A DNA stretch of 64,000 bases from an uncultured Cohaesibacter sp. (GTDB lineage: Bacteria > Pseudomonadota > Alphaproteobacteria > Rhizobiales > Cohaesibacteraceae), in assembly GCF_963662805.1 (NCBI RefSeq), contig NZ_OY759867.1, forward strand, positions 248,001 to 312,000, in the 5' to 3' direction. Of this stretch, positions 45,301 to 53,148 are shown one piece after another. Made by a program: the position numbers and the translations under genes. The notes under the pieces are model-generated. The model was not told the origin of the DNA. It did no database searches and worked only from the letters and a program-made list of their open reading frames with translations. Position 1 is the first letter of the stretch, and each line of letters begins with the position of its first letter.

Positions 45301-47017
45301 CTCACAGGCATGGTTGCATTCCCATTTTCATGCCCTGACGGAGGACGACAACAGCACCATCATCGAGATCCAGTCTGTTTCGCGCAACGTGACCGACATC
45401 ATCGATCGCGAGGCGGTGATGGGCAAATTCAGCCGTATCACTGCGGACAGCAAGCAAGAGCTTGAGTCCAAGATTGATGCGGTTCTGAAAATGATGGCGG
45501 ATTATCTCAACCTGCCAGCCGCAATGCTGGTGCGCCTTGACGGTAAGACCGGGCGTATCGACCATCTGATCGGGATGGAAGAGACCGGGCTTCTGTTGGG
45601 GCAGACGTTCGACGTGTCAGAGAATACGTGCGAAGAGCAAGGCTGCGATCCGGCAAACAATCATTGTTTCGCCAATTTCTCCCAGTGCAAACATGGTCTG
45701 CATCCCCTGCTCGAGAATTCGGACTATTCTCCGGCTATCGGAACGCCGATCTATATGAACGGCGATCTGGTCGGCACCTTGACGTTCCTGTCGCGGCGCA
45801 AGTTTCCTCGCGCATCGGCCGACAATTTCCAGCCGATCCTGCTGCATATTGCCGACTGGATCGGATACGAATATGTCAGGCGCCTGCAGCAGCAGGATCT
45901 CGAAGATCTCAACAAGCGTCTGGAAAGCGGAGAAAAACGGTTCCGCCAGCTTTACATGAACACGCCGGTGATCATGTCATCCCATGATCAGGAGGGTCGC
46001 ATCATTGAGGCCAATGGTAACTGGCTTGATTCGCTCGGCTATCAACGGGATGAAGTGATTGGCAAGACCAGATACGATTTTCTGACACCGGAATCGCTCC
46101 AGTATGCAGACGAAGTCATCCTGCCCAAATATTACGAGCAAGGCAGGGTCAATTCGATTCCCTACCAGATCTATAAGAAGAATGGTGAAGTCGTCGATGT
46201 CGAGGTCTCCTCAACCCTTGTCGAGGGAGAGAATGGTGAGACAGAAAGTCTTGCAACGATTGTTGATGTTTCGGCGCGTGTGAAAGCTGAAAGGGAGCTT
46301 GAAGCTCAGAACCAGGAACTGAAGAAGATCAACGAGAATCTCAATCAGTTCACCCACATCATCAGTCACGATCTCGCCAGCCCGCTTCGGGCCATTCAGC
46401 ACACTGCGACCTGGATCGAAGAAGACGTCAATCCGCAAACCCGTCAGGAGATACAAGCGCATATTGATCGCTTGAAGGATCAGATCACCCACCTGGGAAG
46501 TCTGATCTCGGATCTTACGGATTATTCAAGGGCTGGGTCTGATATTCAGGATGAAGAGACGATCAATCTTGCTGCAGAACTCAAGGGTATTTTTGAAGTT
46601 ATCGGCCAGCGTGAAGGGATTACGCTCGATGTGGCGGGGTTGGGGCGCAGCCTCAAGACACATCGTGCGCCGATCATGCTGGTGTTCCGGAACCTCATCG
46701 AGAATGCAGTGAAATATCACGACAAGGACGAAGGCCTCATTCGGGTGAAACAGTCTGAACTTGATGATGACTTCTGGAGCTTCTCGGTCTCTGATGACGG
46801 ACCCGGCATTGATCCCAAATATCACGAAAAGATTCTTCTGCCCTTCCGCAAGTTGGAGCGAAAGGACAAGATTCCGGGTAACGGCATGGGGTTGGCGCTG
46901 GTCAAGAAGGCAATCGAGTCACTTGGGGGCTCCATCGAGATCATTTCCGACCCTGAGACTGTGCCGGGGACCACATTCCGCTTCACTTGGCCAAAGGCGG
47001 GACGGCCGGTTCACTAG
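42332..47017 (+). CDS. CheB-CheR-PAS-PAS-GAF-PAS histidine kinase fusion
   Basis: A 1561-residue soluble signalling protein. After an acidic leader comes a CheB methylesterase (Ser 66 in GASAGG, His 93 in VVVQHL, Asp 185 in GTGSDG) and a CheR methyltransferase (VTSFFRD, TPGCATGEEPYSLAI near 361, ISCRNLMIYF). A heptad coiled coil (ELETSNEELQATNEELMASN) leads to two PAS domains, a GAF-like domain with a four-cysteine cluster near 1100-1119, a third PAS, and a phytochrome-type kinase: His 1346 in ISHDLASPLR, NLIENAVKYH, DDGPGI and GNGMGLAL. All catalytic motifs are intact. GAGGGGG precedes the ATG. No chemoreceptor gene is nearby. Confidence 0.92.
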   Translation: MAEEENKLTGASDDAEAQSFEQQEPGNTEPADERAPDESEVAGPEEDAEDDIDVSAAVRVVAIGASAGGLEPIEQFFEAMPADTGFAFVVVQHLSPNFQSMMDQLIERHTKMRITHAEDQMLIEPNVIYLNPPRTALSIRGGRLEAKAYPDTDMLSLPIDAFFTSLAEEEGEKAIGIVMSGTGSDGARGSLRIAQNGGAVIAQEPTSAKFDSMPRKVIESDAATFVADVKEMPGILDAIMSGSEVYIARNDDSDDPDDKPENRILSMLQKTFGTDFRYYKNTTVHRRILRRALLQRFANLEDYCERLKHDREELDTLYCDLLIGVTSFFRDKEAFEVLKSKALPQLATIMSAERQLRIWTPGCATGEEPYSLAILINEFAKRNGLTLNLKIFATDIHFKSLEIAANGIYDEEVIQSIPEALRDEYLNRVDGRYQVKQSLRRLVVFSSHNLLKDPPFTRIDMISCRNLMIYFAEPAQQKVLSLFHFSLRKDGVLFLGSSETVGALEPEFAVLDKRWRVFSKKRNAQLREAAFLLPPDKKIKDELDDDGVPLRETRSTAFVSSRKENLKRQALYDAYDRLLTSYAPTGFLINEHGDLVHVFGDADKYVQVRKGLFSNRLVDMVHKDMRLVFNAGIERVLSLGGDHDFERTVSVADDQGNEKRLKVGINKLGSREVNSVYLLITIEERFPLLSKPVLTQEGVAEDSADKEFYGQRIAELEGELKSTGESLQSTIEELETSNEELQATNEELMASNEELQSTNEELHSVNEELYTVSAEHQRKILELTEVTDDIENLLRSTEIGTIFLDDERRIRRFTPAATKAFNLMPHDLGRPIEHVTYRFTNMNLIQSVQDTIQSGETFSQEIEVDGSSYLLTILPYRTELGAITGAVLTVVNIQDLKAAQAHLHKEREFFKAVVDSQSDLICRMKPDTTLTFANNAFRAFFRIEDDKRLLQTRFVDLLNEITGAEVLAQIGEMHSTRSFEVEWQDKKSGSSQAWLHSHFHALTEDDNSTIIEIQSVSRNVTDIIDREAVMGKFSRITADSKQELESKIDAVLKMMADYLNLPAAMLVRLDGKTGRIDHLIGMEETGLLLGQTFDVSENTCEEQGCDPANNHCFANFSQCKHGLHPLLENSDYSPAIGTPIYMNGDLVGTLTFLSRRKFPRASADNFQPILLHIADWIGYEYVRRLQQQDLEDLNKRLESGEKRFRQLYMNTPVIMSSHDQEGRIIEANGNWLDSLGYQRDEVIGKTRYDFLTPESLQYADEVILPKYYEQGRVNSIPYQIYKKNGEVVDVEVSSTLVEGENGETESLATIVDVSARVKAERELEAQNQELKKINENLNQFTHIISHDLASPLRAIQHTATWIEEDVNPQTRQEIQAHIDRLKDQITHLGSLISDLTDYSRAGSDIQDEETINLAAELKGIFEVIGQREGITLDVAGLGRSLKTHRAPIMLVFRNLIENAVKYHDKDEGLIRVKQSELDDDFWSFSVSDDGPGIDPKYHEKILLPFRKLERKDKIPGNGMGLALVKKAIESLGGSIEIISDPETVPGTTFRFTWPKAGRPVH

Positions 47018-47081
47018 CGCCGTCCCCTCCTCTGCATCCAATCGGGCCTAGTCTTGTCTCCGTGATTGCCGAGGCGGACGA

Positions 47082-47510
47082 TCACTGTGGCAACTGGACC
47101 AGTTCGCAGAAATCAAAAACGAGGTTCATGGACCGGATCATCTTTTCCGGTTCCATGTCCTTGACGATGTAGCCTGATGCGAAATGGTTGTAGGCGAGAT
47201 TGATATCTTCGGGAAGGTTCGAACTGGAAATGACAAAAATCACGCTGTCCTTCAGCGCGGGATCGGTGCGCACTTCGTCGATGAATTCATAGCCGGACAT
47301 GCCGGGCATGTTGAGATCCGAGAGGATCACGAACGGGCGTTCGATATAGCCATTGCTGCGCAGGAGTTGCAGGGCCTCATTGCCGTCACGAGCAATCTGC
47401 AGCGCGACGCTGCCCCCGTGTTTGTTGAGAGCTCGTTTGACGAGAAAAATATCCGCGTCGTCGTCTTCGACCAACAACAAAGTTGTTTGTTTTTCTTTTC
47501 CTGGGGTCAC
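47082..47510 (-). CDS. Single-domain response regulator (Rcp1-like)
   Basis: Receiver-only protein of 142 residues: acidic pocket VEDDDAD, phospho-acceptor Asp 65 in ILSDLNMPGMSG, Ser in VISSSN and Lys in YIVKDME. This subgroup typically partners phytochrome-type kinases such as the one ending 64 bases away on the opposite strand. It begins with GTG at 47510 without a strong ribosome site. With no output domain it probably works as a phosphoryl shuttle or protein-binding switch. Confidence 0.88.
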   Translation of the reverse strand: MTPGKEKQTTLLLVEDDDADIFLVKRALNKHGGSVALQIARDGNEALQLLRSNGYIERPFVILSDLNMPGMSGYEFIDEVRTDPALKDSVIFVISSSNLPEDINLAYNHFASGYIVKDMEPEKMIRSMNLVFDFCELVQLPQ

Positions 47511-47553
47511 CGTTCAACAAGCCACGTTGTGGTGAACGGGATTGCTCACCTTG

Positions 47554-48780
47554 TTACTTTCTCTTTTTCAGAAGCAGTGTAACGCAGGTTCCTTCTCCGG
47601 GACAACTCTCGATTTTGGCGCTGCCACCATGACATGACATAATTCTGTCCACGATTGGCAGTCCCAGACCAGTCCCCTCCTGGGCCAGATGGGTTGGTAA
47701 TTGAATGCGCCCATATGGTCTGCGGGCCAACTCGATTTGCTCCTGGTTCATGCCGATACCACTGTCCTTGACCGAAAGGAACGATTCTAAGCCGTTGTTA
47801 CCGAAACGAATATCGATTTGTCCGTTTTCGGGTGTGTATTTGACGGCATTGGAGAGAAGATTGATCAAGGCCTGCGTCATCAAGGATTCCTTGCACTCCA
47901 CGATGACAGGGTTGGCTGGTGCTTGGATATTGATGGTTATCTTTTTCTGGTCAGCGAACAGCCGCAAGAGCTCTGTAGCCTTGCTAACCATGTCGCCGAG
48001 GTCTGCCGGTTCGAAGTCGCCGGTCAGCTCGTCGAGTATTTCGCCATTCGACAGGATGATGTTGTTGATGACCTCAAGCAGGTGAAGGCCTCCGGACAGG
48101 ATTCGGGCGGCAAACTCCTGATATCTGGCCGGTAAGGACAGTTCCAGACTGTTGTGTGAAATCAGTTCCGCGTAGCCGAGAATCGCGTTCAACGGTGTTT
48201 TCAGATCGTGGCCCATGCTGGCGTAGAAGCGCTCTTTGGCTTCGTTCGCCTCGCGCAATTGATCAATTGTCTTGCGCAGTTCCTGCTTCAAGCCTTGCGT
48301 GTGCAGGGCGCTGCGTAAGCTTGTTTCAAGCAGGACCGGGCTGAGGTGGAGCTTGTTGATGCAATGGACCACACCAGCCTTGAGGGCGATTTTCTGAATG
48401 TCCTCGCCGGGCATGCCGGTCAGCAGGATCAGTGCCGCTTTTGAAGCCTCCCCGCCAAAGGCATTGATGACAGGGACCCCAGTGTCCATGCCGAGGCAGA
48501 AGTCGATCAAGACGATGTCATAGTCAGTTTTCTGTGCTGCAATCTGCGCTTCGACAATGTCGCTCGCACGGTCGATGATCGGTTGATAGGAGTCGAGTTG
48601 AAGTAAAGTCTTGCGCGTGATTTTGAAATCCAGATCGTCATCTTCAACAACAAGCACATGCAAGCTTTTGGGTAGCGGCTGTGCATGTTGATCCTCGAAT
48701 TTATCCAGGTCTAGGACGTCAAACGACTTCGAGAAACTGAATTCTGCCAGGTCGAGGGACGTTGTATTGACAGAACGCAT
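47554..48780 (-). CDS. Receiver-histidine kinase hybrid
   Basis: A 408-residue soluble protein with an N-terminal receiver (residues 40-160; VVEDDDLD, Asp 93 in VLIDFCLG) followed by a kinase core: MGHDLKTPLNAILGYAELI, N box LINLLSNAVKYTPENG, VKDSGIGM and GTGLGLPIVDRIMSCHGG. All motifs are intact. GAGGAG precedes the ATG. It is upstream of and on the same strand as the single-domain regulator, 43 bases away, so the two are likely co-transcribed. Its receiver may sense the state of another kinase in this island. Confidence 0.88.
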   Translation of the reverse strand: MRSVNTTSLDLAEFSFSKSFDVLDLDKFEDQHAQPLPKSLHVLVVEDDDLDFKITRKTLLQLDSYQPIIDRASDIVEAQIAAQKTDYDIVLIDFCLGMDTGVPVINAFGGEASKAALILLTGMPGEDIQKIALKAGVVHCINKLHLSPVLLETSLRSALHTQGLKQELRKTIDQLREANEAKERFYASMGHDLKTPLNAILGYAELISHNSLELSLPARYQEFAARILSGGLHLLEVINNIILSNGEILDELTGDFEPADLGDMVSKATELLRLFADQKKITINIQAPANPVIVECKESLMTQALINLLSNAVKYTPENGQIDIRFGNNGLESFLSVKDSGIGMNQEQIELARRPYGRIQLPTHLAQEGTGLGLPIVDRIMSCHGGSAKIESCPGEGTCVTLLLKKRK

Positions 48781-49440
48781 GAATTGGTCTCCTCAGATTG
48801 GACTACACACGGACTGATAAACGCCGGAGAATGATTCTTCCGAAACCCATTTGGTAAAGAAAACACTAACATGCATATTTAGTTATTTCAAACTTACAAT
48901 TATACTTTCTTCCGGCCGCAACTATTCGTGGATTCCTCTTTTGCAGGAATTGCAAGTAAAATTTTTTTCTTCACTGTACATTGCGGATCAAAAGTCGCTT
49001 TTTGCACACTCTAAATCAAAATGGTAGTTTTTCTACTACAGGTAGTGGTTTCTAAGTTTATCTTTATTGTTGTTTTGCTCTAAAACGTTATAGATAGCTG
49101 ATTAATTGTTCAGTTTTTTCAGTTCTATTTTTTGAAAGCGCTTTGAATTATCGATTTCTGCAAATTGGTTTCAATTGATACTTGAGTAAAGTATGAATCT
49201 GCCCTTAGTACATTTGAATTAGTTTAAACTGCAACGCGGGTGCTATTTATGTTATGTTCGCTTTTGTTTCGTCAATGTTCTCACTTAACTGATACCGCTA
49301 TACCCTAACGTCATAGGCTGTTTTAACGATCTTTCTATTCATCCTTTAACACAGAGGCTCAGTTTGACCACGATGGCATCAGCCTTCAAAATTGGTTCCA
49401 TGATTTCGAAGAATTGCAATTATGAGGCGAAATGGGTGCG
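48781..49440. other. AT-rich gene-free stretch
   Basis: About 660 bases with no credible gene, visibly richer in A and T than its neighbours. Small inverted repeats are present: TTGCA-GGAAT-TGCAA at 48941-48955 and GAAAGCGCTTTG around 49134-49145. It lies between the receiver-kinase promoter and the arsR promoter. No tRNA or known riboswitch pattern is recognised. Confidence 0.4.
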
Positions 49441-49442
49441 TC

Positions 49443-49484
49443 TTGACAGTTGAGTATTATTCGATAAAACTAGTTATATCGAAT
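49443..49484 (+). promoter_or_regulatory. arsR promoter with inverted-repeat operator
   Basis: TTGACA at 49443-49448 is a consensus -35 box; the -10 box is not sharply defined and falls in the A/T-rich stretch after it. ATTCGATA at 49459-49466 and TATCGAAT at 49477-49484 form an inverted repeat with a ten-base spacer, the size and style of ArsR-family operators. The site overlaps the promoter, as needed for repression, and ends 20 bases before the arsR start. Confidence 0.7.
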
Positions 49485-49503
49485 TTAAAACAAGGGAACG
49501 AGA

Positions 49504-49848
49504 ATGGAAATCGAACTTGCCGCGCAGGGTTTTGCTTCCATGGGGTCCGAGGCCCGTCTTGCGGTGCTTCGCTGCCTCATAAGAGCGGGTGATGCAGGGC
49601 TGACTGTCGGCGACGTTCAGGAACGCACCGGTATTCTCCCCTCCACTCTTGCCCATCACATCAAGTTTCTGGTGAGCGCAGATCTGATCCTTCAGGAACG
49701 GCAAGGCCGGGCGATTGTCAGTCGCGCGAATTTCGAGCGTCTTCGCGGGCTAGCTTCCTTCATCCTGAGCGAATGCTGTGCTGATCAGGTGGACATGAGC
49801 GCGGCTATCGGAGCACAGTCTTCTGCGTGTGGAGGGGCTGATGACTGA
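49504..49848 (+). CDS. arsR: ArsR-family transcriptional regulator
   Basis: Winged-helix repressor of 114 residues: LGSEARLAVLRCL-like MGSEARLAVLRCLIRAG, then VGDVQERTGILPSTLAHHIK and FLVSADLILQERQGRAI. Thiols are Cys 25, a CC pair in SECCAD near residue 92 and Cys 109 near the C-terminus; they may bind As(III) or a related metalloid, although the classic ELCVCDL site is missing. It overlaps the permease gene by eight bases and is likely autoregulatory. Confidence 0.85.
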   Translation: MEIELAAQGFASMGSEARLAVLRCLIRAGDAGLTVGDVQERTGILPSTLAHHIKFLVSADLILQERQGRAIVSRANFERLRGLASFILSECCADQVDMSAAIGAQSSACGGADD

Positions 49849-50884
49849 CCAGTCGCAAATCCTTTTCGACAGGCGTGTTCTCATGAGCCGTCTTATGACG
49901 CCGTGGAGCGTCATCATTCTCTTGCTCGTCATCGTTGCTTTGTTGGATCTTCCCAATCTGCAGCCGGTGATCGGCATTGCTGTCAGGGCATTTGCGGGCA
50001 CCCTCCCGGTGATTGTCTTTGCCGTCCTGCTCGTTGCCTATCTGAAGGCCGCGGGGGCGGAAGCCCTTGTTGCCAAGGCATTCAAGGGCAAGGAAGTGCG
50101 CATGGTGTTTTTGGCTGCGCTTTTGGGAGGGCTTGCCCCTTTCTGTTCCTGTGAGGTCATTCCCTTCATAGCGGGGCTTCTGGCGCTGGGAGCGCCGTTG
50201 TCGGCTGTCATGGCCTTCTGGCTGTCTTCTCCCCTCATTGACCCTCCAACGCTCCTCATCACCGCCTCGGTTCTTGGTTGGCCCTTTGCGGTGGGCAAGG
50301 CGGTCTCGGCCGTCGCTTTGGGTGTGTTTGGCGGGTTCGTCGTCCTCCGAGCGACGCGTTCGGGGCTCTTTGACGATGTGCTGAAGCAAAAGGTGGGCGG
50401 ATGCAGCAGCTGTGGGTGCGGCCCCTCACCTTTCAAGGGAAAGCCGCAATGGGCTTTCTGGACCGATCCTGCCCGGGTGCAGGCCTTCTGGCGAGAAGCA
50501 CAAAGCAACGCCCTGTTTCTCGTCAAGTGGCTGGCTCTGGCCTATGTGCTGGAAGGTCTTCTGATCACCTATGTTCCTGCCGAGGTGATTGTCGGGCTGG
50601 TTGGCGGCGGCGGGGCGTTGCCGATTGTCATTGCGGCCTTCGTCGGTATCCCTGCTTATCTCAACAGCTATGTCGCGCCGCCTCTGCTGGCCGGTCTGAT
50701 GGAACAGGGCATGAGTTCCGGGGCGGCGATGGCCTTCATGGTTGCCGGTGCGGTCAGTTCCCTCCCTGCCATGACAGCTGTTTGGTCGCTGGTGCGCCCG
50801 CGCGTGTTTGTCGCCTATCTGAGCCTTGGTGTGGTCGGGGCGATCCTCAGCGGTCTGCTGTTTCAGGGGCTGATGTCCATGTGA
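49841..50884 (+). CDS. ArsP/DUF318-type permease
   Basis: Membrane protein of 347 residues with about eight to ten hydrophobic segments. The signature GGLAPFCSCEVIPFIAGLLA near residue 100 carries the conserved cysteines of ArsP-like permeases, and a cytoplasmic loop has GGCSSCGCG. ArsP exports trivalent organoarsenicals; other members of this family are uncharacterised. The ATG at 49841 has GGAGGGG upstream and overlaps arsR, so the pair is co-regulated. Confidence 0.86.
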   Translation: MTDQSQILFDRRVLMSRLMTPWSVIILLLVIVALLDLPNLQPVIGIAVRAFAGTLPVIVFAVLLVAYLKAAGAEALVAKAFKGKEVRMVFLAALLGGLAPFCSCEVIPFIAGLLALGAPLSAVMAFWLSSPLIDPPTLLITASVLGWPFAVGKAVSAVALGVFGGFVVLRATRSGLFDDVLKQKVGGCSSCGCGPSPFKGKPQWAFWTDPARVQAFWREAQSNALFLVKWLALAYVLEGLLITYVPAEVIVGLVGGGGALPIVIAAFVGIPAYLNSYVAPPLLAGLMEQGMSSGAAMAFMVAGAVSSLPAMTAVWSLVRPRVFVAYLSLGVVGAILSGLLFQGLMSM

Positions 50885-50923
50885 TGGGAGAAGCCTTGCC
50901 CTGTTTCATCCTGCGGTCAAAGA

Positions 50924-50957
50924 AAAACCCCGGCGTCAATCAAAACGCCGGGGTTTT
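50924..50957. terminator. Bidirectional rho-independent terminator
   Basis: AAAACCCCGGCGT and ACGCCGGGGTTTT form a 13-base-pair stem around CAATCAAA. The flanking A and T runs work on both strands, ending arsP on the plus strand and the BMP importer operon on the minus strand. Confidence 0.92.
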
Positions 50958-50993
50958 CATTCATTCTCGAATAGGTCGCAAGACCCTTATGGC

Positions 50994-52061
50994 TTATTCC
51001 GGAACTTTGCCGTCAACGCCTTTGACGTACCAGTTCATGCCCAGAAGGGTGCCGTCGTCGAGGGTTTCGCCTTCACCGATAACTTGGGTGCCGTCCTGTT
51101 TGAAGATCGGGCCCTTGAAGGGATGCAGAGTGCCAGCTTTGATAGCTGCTTCGGTTTCTGCAGCCATTTTGGCAACGTCTTCCGGCATGTTGGTGAAATC
51201 GGCCATGTGGACCATTTCAGCGTCGAAGCCACCCCAGGTGTCTTCAGATTTCCAGGTGCCGTCAAGAACAGCCTGAACGCGGGAAATGTAATAGTCGTCC
51301 CAATGGTCGACAATCGCGGTCAGCTGGTTTTCAGGAGCGAACTGGATCATGTTCGAAGCCTGACCGAAGCCATAGACGCCACGTTCTGCAGCGATCTGCA
51401 GGGGAGCTGCAGAGTCGGTGTGCTGAGCGATGATGTCAGCGCCCTGGTCGATGAGGGCTTTGGCAGCATCGGCTTCTTTGCCCGGGTCGAACCAGCTGTT
51501 GACCCAAACGATTTTGACTTTCATTTCAGGATCGACGGACTGAGCGCCGAGCATGAAGGAGTTGATGCCACGGATCACTTCCGGGATCGGGGTTGCGCCG
51601 ATGTAGCCAATGGTCTTGGATTTGGACATTTTGGCTGCGATCTGACCGATCACATAGCGACCTTCATAGAAGCGTGCAGCATAGGTGGACACGTTGTCGG
51701 CGCGTTTGTAGCCGGTGGCGTGTTCGAATTTAACATCCGGGTATTTTGCCGCGACTTTGATGGTCGGGTTCATGTAGCCGAAAGAGGTGGTGAAGATGAT
51801 GTCTGCACCATCACGGGCCAGTTTCTCGATGACGCGTTCCGCATCAGGACCTTCAGACACGTTCTCGACATAGACGGTTTCGACTTTGTCGCCGAATTTC
51901 TTTTCGACGGCAAGACGACCCTGATCGTGCTGATAAGACCAGCCCATATCACCGATCGGACCGACATAGATGAAGCCGACCTTGACTTTATCGGCAGCCT
52001 GAGCCGCAACGGCGGACAGGCCAAGTGCTACAGCAGCAGCCGCTGCAAATAACTTGCGCAT
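50994..52061 (-). CDS. BMP-family ABC substrate-binding protein (nucleoside type)
   Basis: Periplasmic receptor of 355 residues. A signal peptide ends at AAQA, then KVGFIYVGPIGDMGWSYQHD marks the BMP/PnrA family, which binds purine nucleosides; later motifs are DIIFTTSFGYMNP and IDQGADIIAQHTDSAAPLQ. AGAGGG lies nine bases before the ATG at 52061. It is the last gene of its operon rather than the first. The specific ligand is unknown. Confidence 0.9.
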   Translation of the reverse strand: MRKLFAAAAAVALGLSAVAAQAADKVKVGFIYVGPIGDMGWSYQHDQGRLAVEKKFGDKVETVYVENVSEGPDAERVIEKLARDGADIIFTTSFGYMNPTIKVAAKYPDVKFEHATGYKRADNVSTYAARFYEGRYVIGQIAAKMSKSKTIGYIGATPIPEVIRGINSFMLGAQSVDPEMKVKIVWVNSWFDPGKEADAAKALIDQGADIIAQHTDSAAPLQIAAERGVYGFGQASNMIQFAPENQLTAIVDHWDDYYISRVQAVLDGTWKSEDTWGGFDAEMVHMADFTNMPEDVAKMAAETEAAIKAGTLHPFKGPIFKQDGTQVIGEGETLDDGTLLGMNWYVKGVDGKVPE

Positions 52062-52227
52062 TTGATGCATCCCTCTTAGTTGGTGGATCTGCTTGTTGCA
52101 GAACCCTTTTGTTTGTCTGCTTGGCCTCGTGATCATTTGATCGCGAGACCGGATTTCGATGCTCCGGCTTCCCATAAAGCCGGAACATGCGTTTCATGTC
52201 ACTGTCGCGTGGCGACAGCGTAACCCA

Positions 52228-53148
52228 TTACCGGTCTGGCACAAAGGCCAGTCCCAGGCAGGACGGGGTATTGACCCGGGCGACGGCTCTGTTTCGCGAG
52301 ATGATCACGAGTGCCAGAATGGTCGCGAGATAGGGCAAAGAGGCAAGGAACTGGGTCGGAACGGCCCAACCGGCTCCCTGCGCATGGAACTGAAGAATGG
52401 AAACAGTGCCAAAGAGATAGGCTCCGACGATAATCCGGCCCGGCAGCCAGGACGAGAAGACCACCAGCGCCAGCGCAATCCAGCCGCGGCCGGCGGTCAT
52501 GTTCTCGATCCACAGCGAAGTGTAGACGAGCGACAGATAGGCGCCGGAAAGACCTGCACAGAGGCCGCCGAACAGAACTGCCATATAGCGCACCTTGATC
52601 ACGTCATAGCCGAGAGCGTGCGCCGAATTGTGGTTCTCGCCGACGGCGCGCAGGATAAGGCCCCAACGTGTCTTGAACAGCATCCAGCTGGTTCCGGCAA
52701 CGAGCAGGAGCGAGACATAGAACAGGGCGTCCTGACCAAAGACGCTCTCACCGATGACGGGAATGTCGTGCAGCAGCGGAATTTCGATCTGCGGCAGCTT
52801 GATGCCCGGAGTGCCGACGAAATGCTCGCCTATCATGCCCGACAGGCCAAGGCCGAGAAGCGTGAGCGCCAGACCGGTGGCAACCTGATTGGCAACCAGC
52901 ATGAGAGTGAGGAAGCCGAACAGCAGCGCCATGGCAACGCCCCCAAACATGCCCGCAAGGACACCAAGGTAGGGGCTGCCAGTAACGAGCGAGGTGGCAA
53001 AGGCGCAAACCGCTCCCATGATCATCATGCCCTCGACGCCGAGGTTAAGAACGCCGGAGCGCTCCACCACCAACTCGCCGATCGCCGCCAGAAGAAGAGG
53101 CGTTGAGGCCGTGACAATCGAAATCAGCAATGCTTCTGCAAATTCCAT
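52228..53148 (-). CDS. BMP-type ABC transporter permease (YufQ-like)
   Basis: Membrane protein of 306 residues with about eight segments: TPLLLAAIGELVVERSGVLN, LGVEGMMIMGA and GGLCAGLSGAYLSL are typical of the second permease of nucleoside importers, related to the RbsC/BPD-2 group. Its start overlaps the preceding permease stop by one base. Confidence 0.9.
   Translation of the reverse strand: MEFAEALLISIVTASTPLLLAAIGELVVERSGVLNLGVEGMMIMGAVCAFATSLVTGSPYLGVLAGMFGGVAMALLFGFLTLMLVANQVATGLALTLLGLGLSGMIGEHFVGTPGIKLPQIEIPLLHDIPVIGESVFGQDALFYVSLLLVAGTSWMLFKTRWGLILRAVGENHNSAHALGYDVIKVRYMAVLFGGLCAGLSGAYLSLVYTSLWIENMTAGRGWIALALVVFSSWLPGRIIVGAYLFGTVSILQFHAQGAGWAVPTQFLASLPYLATILALVIISRNRAVARVNTPSCLGLAFVPDR

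Noticed and set aside
42332..47017. Start of a chemotaxis operon
   Set aside because: No cheA, cheW, cheY or receptor gene is next to the CheB-CheR fusion; the neighbours are other two-component proteins.
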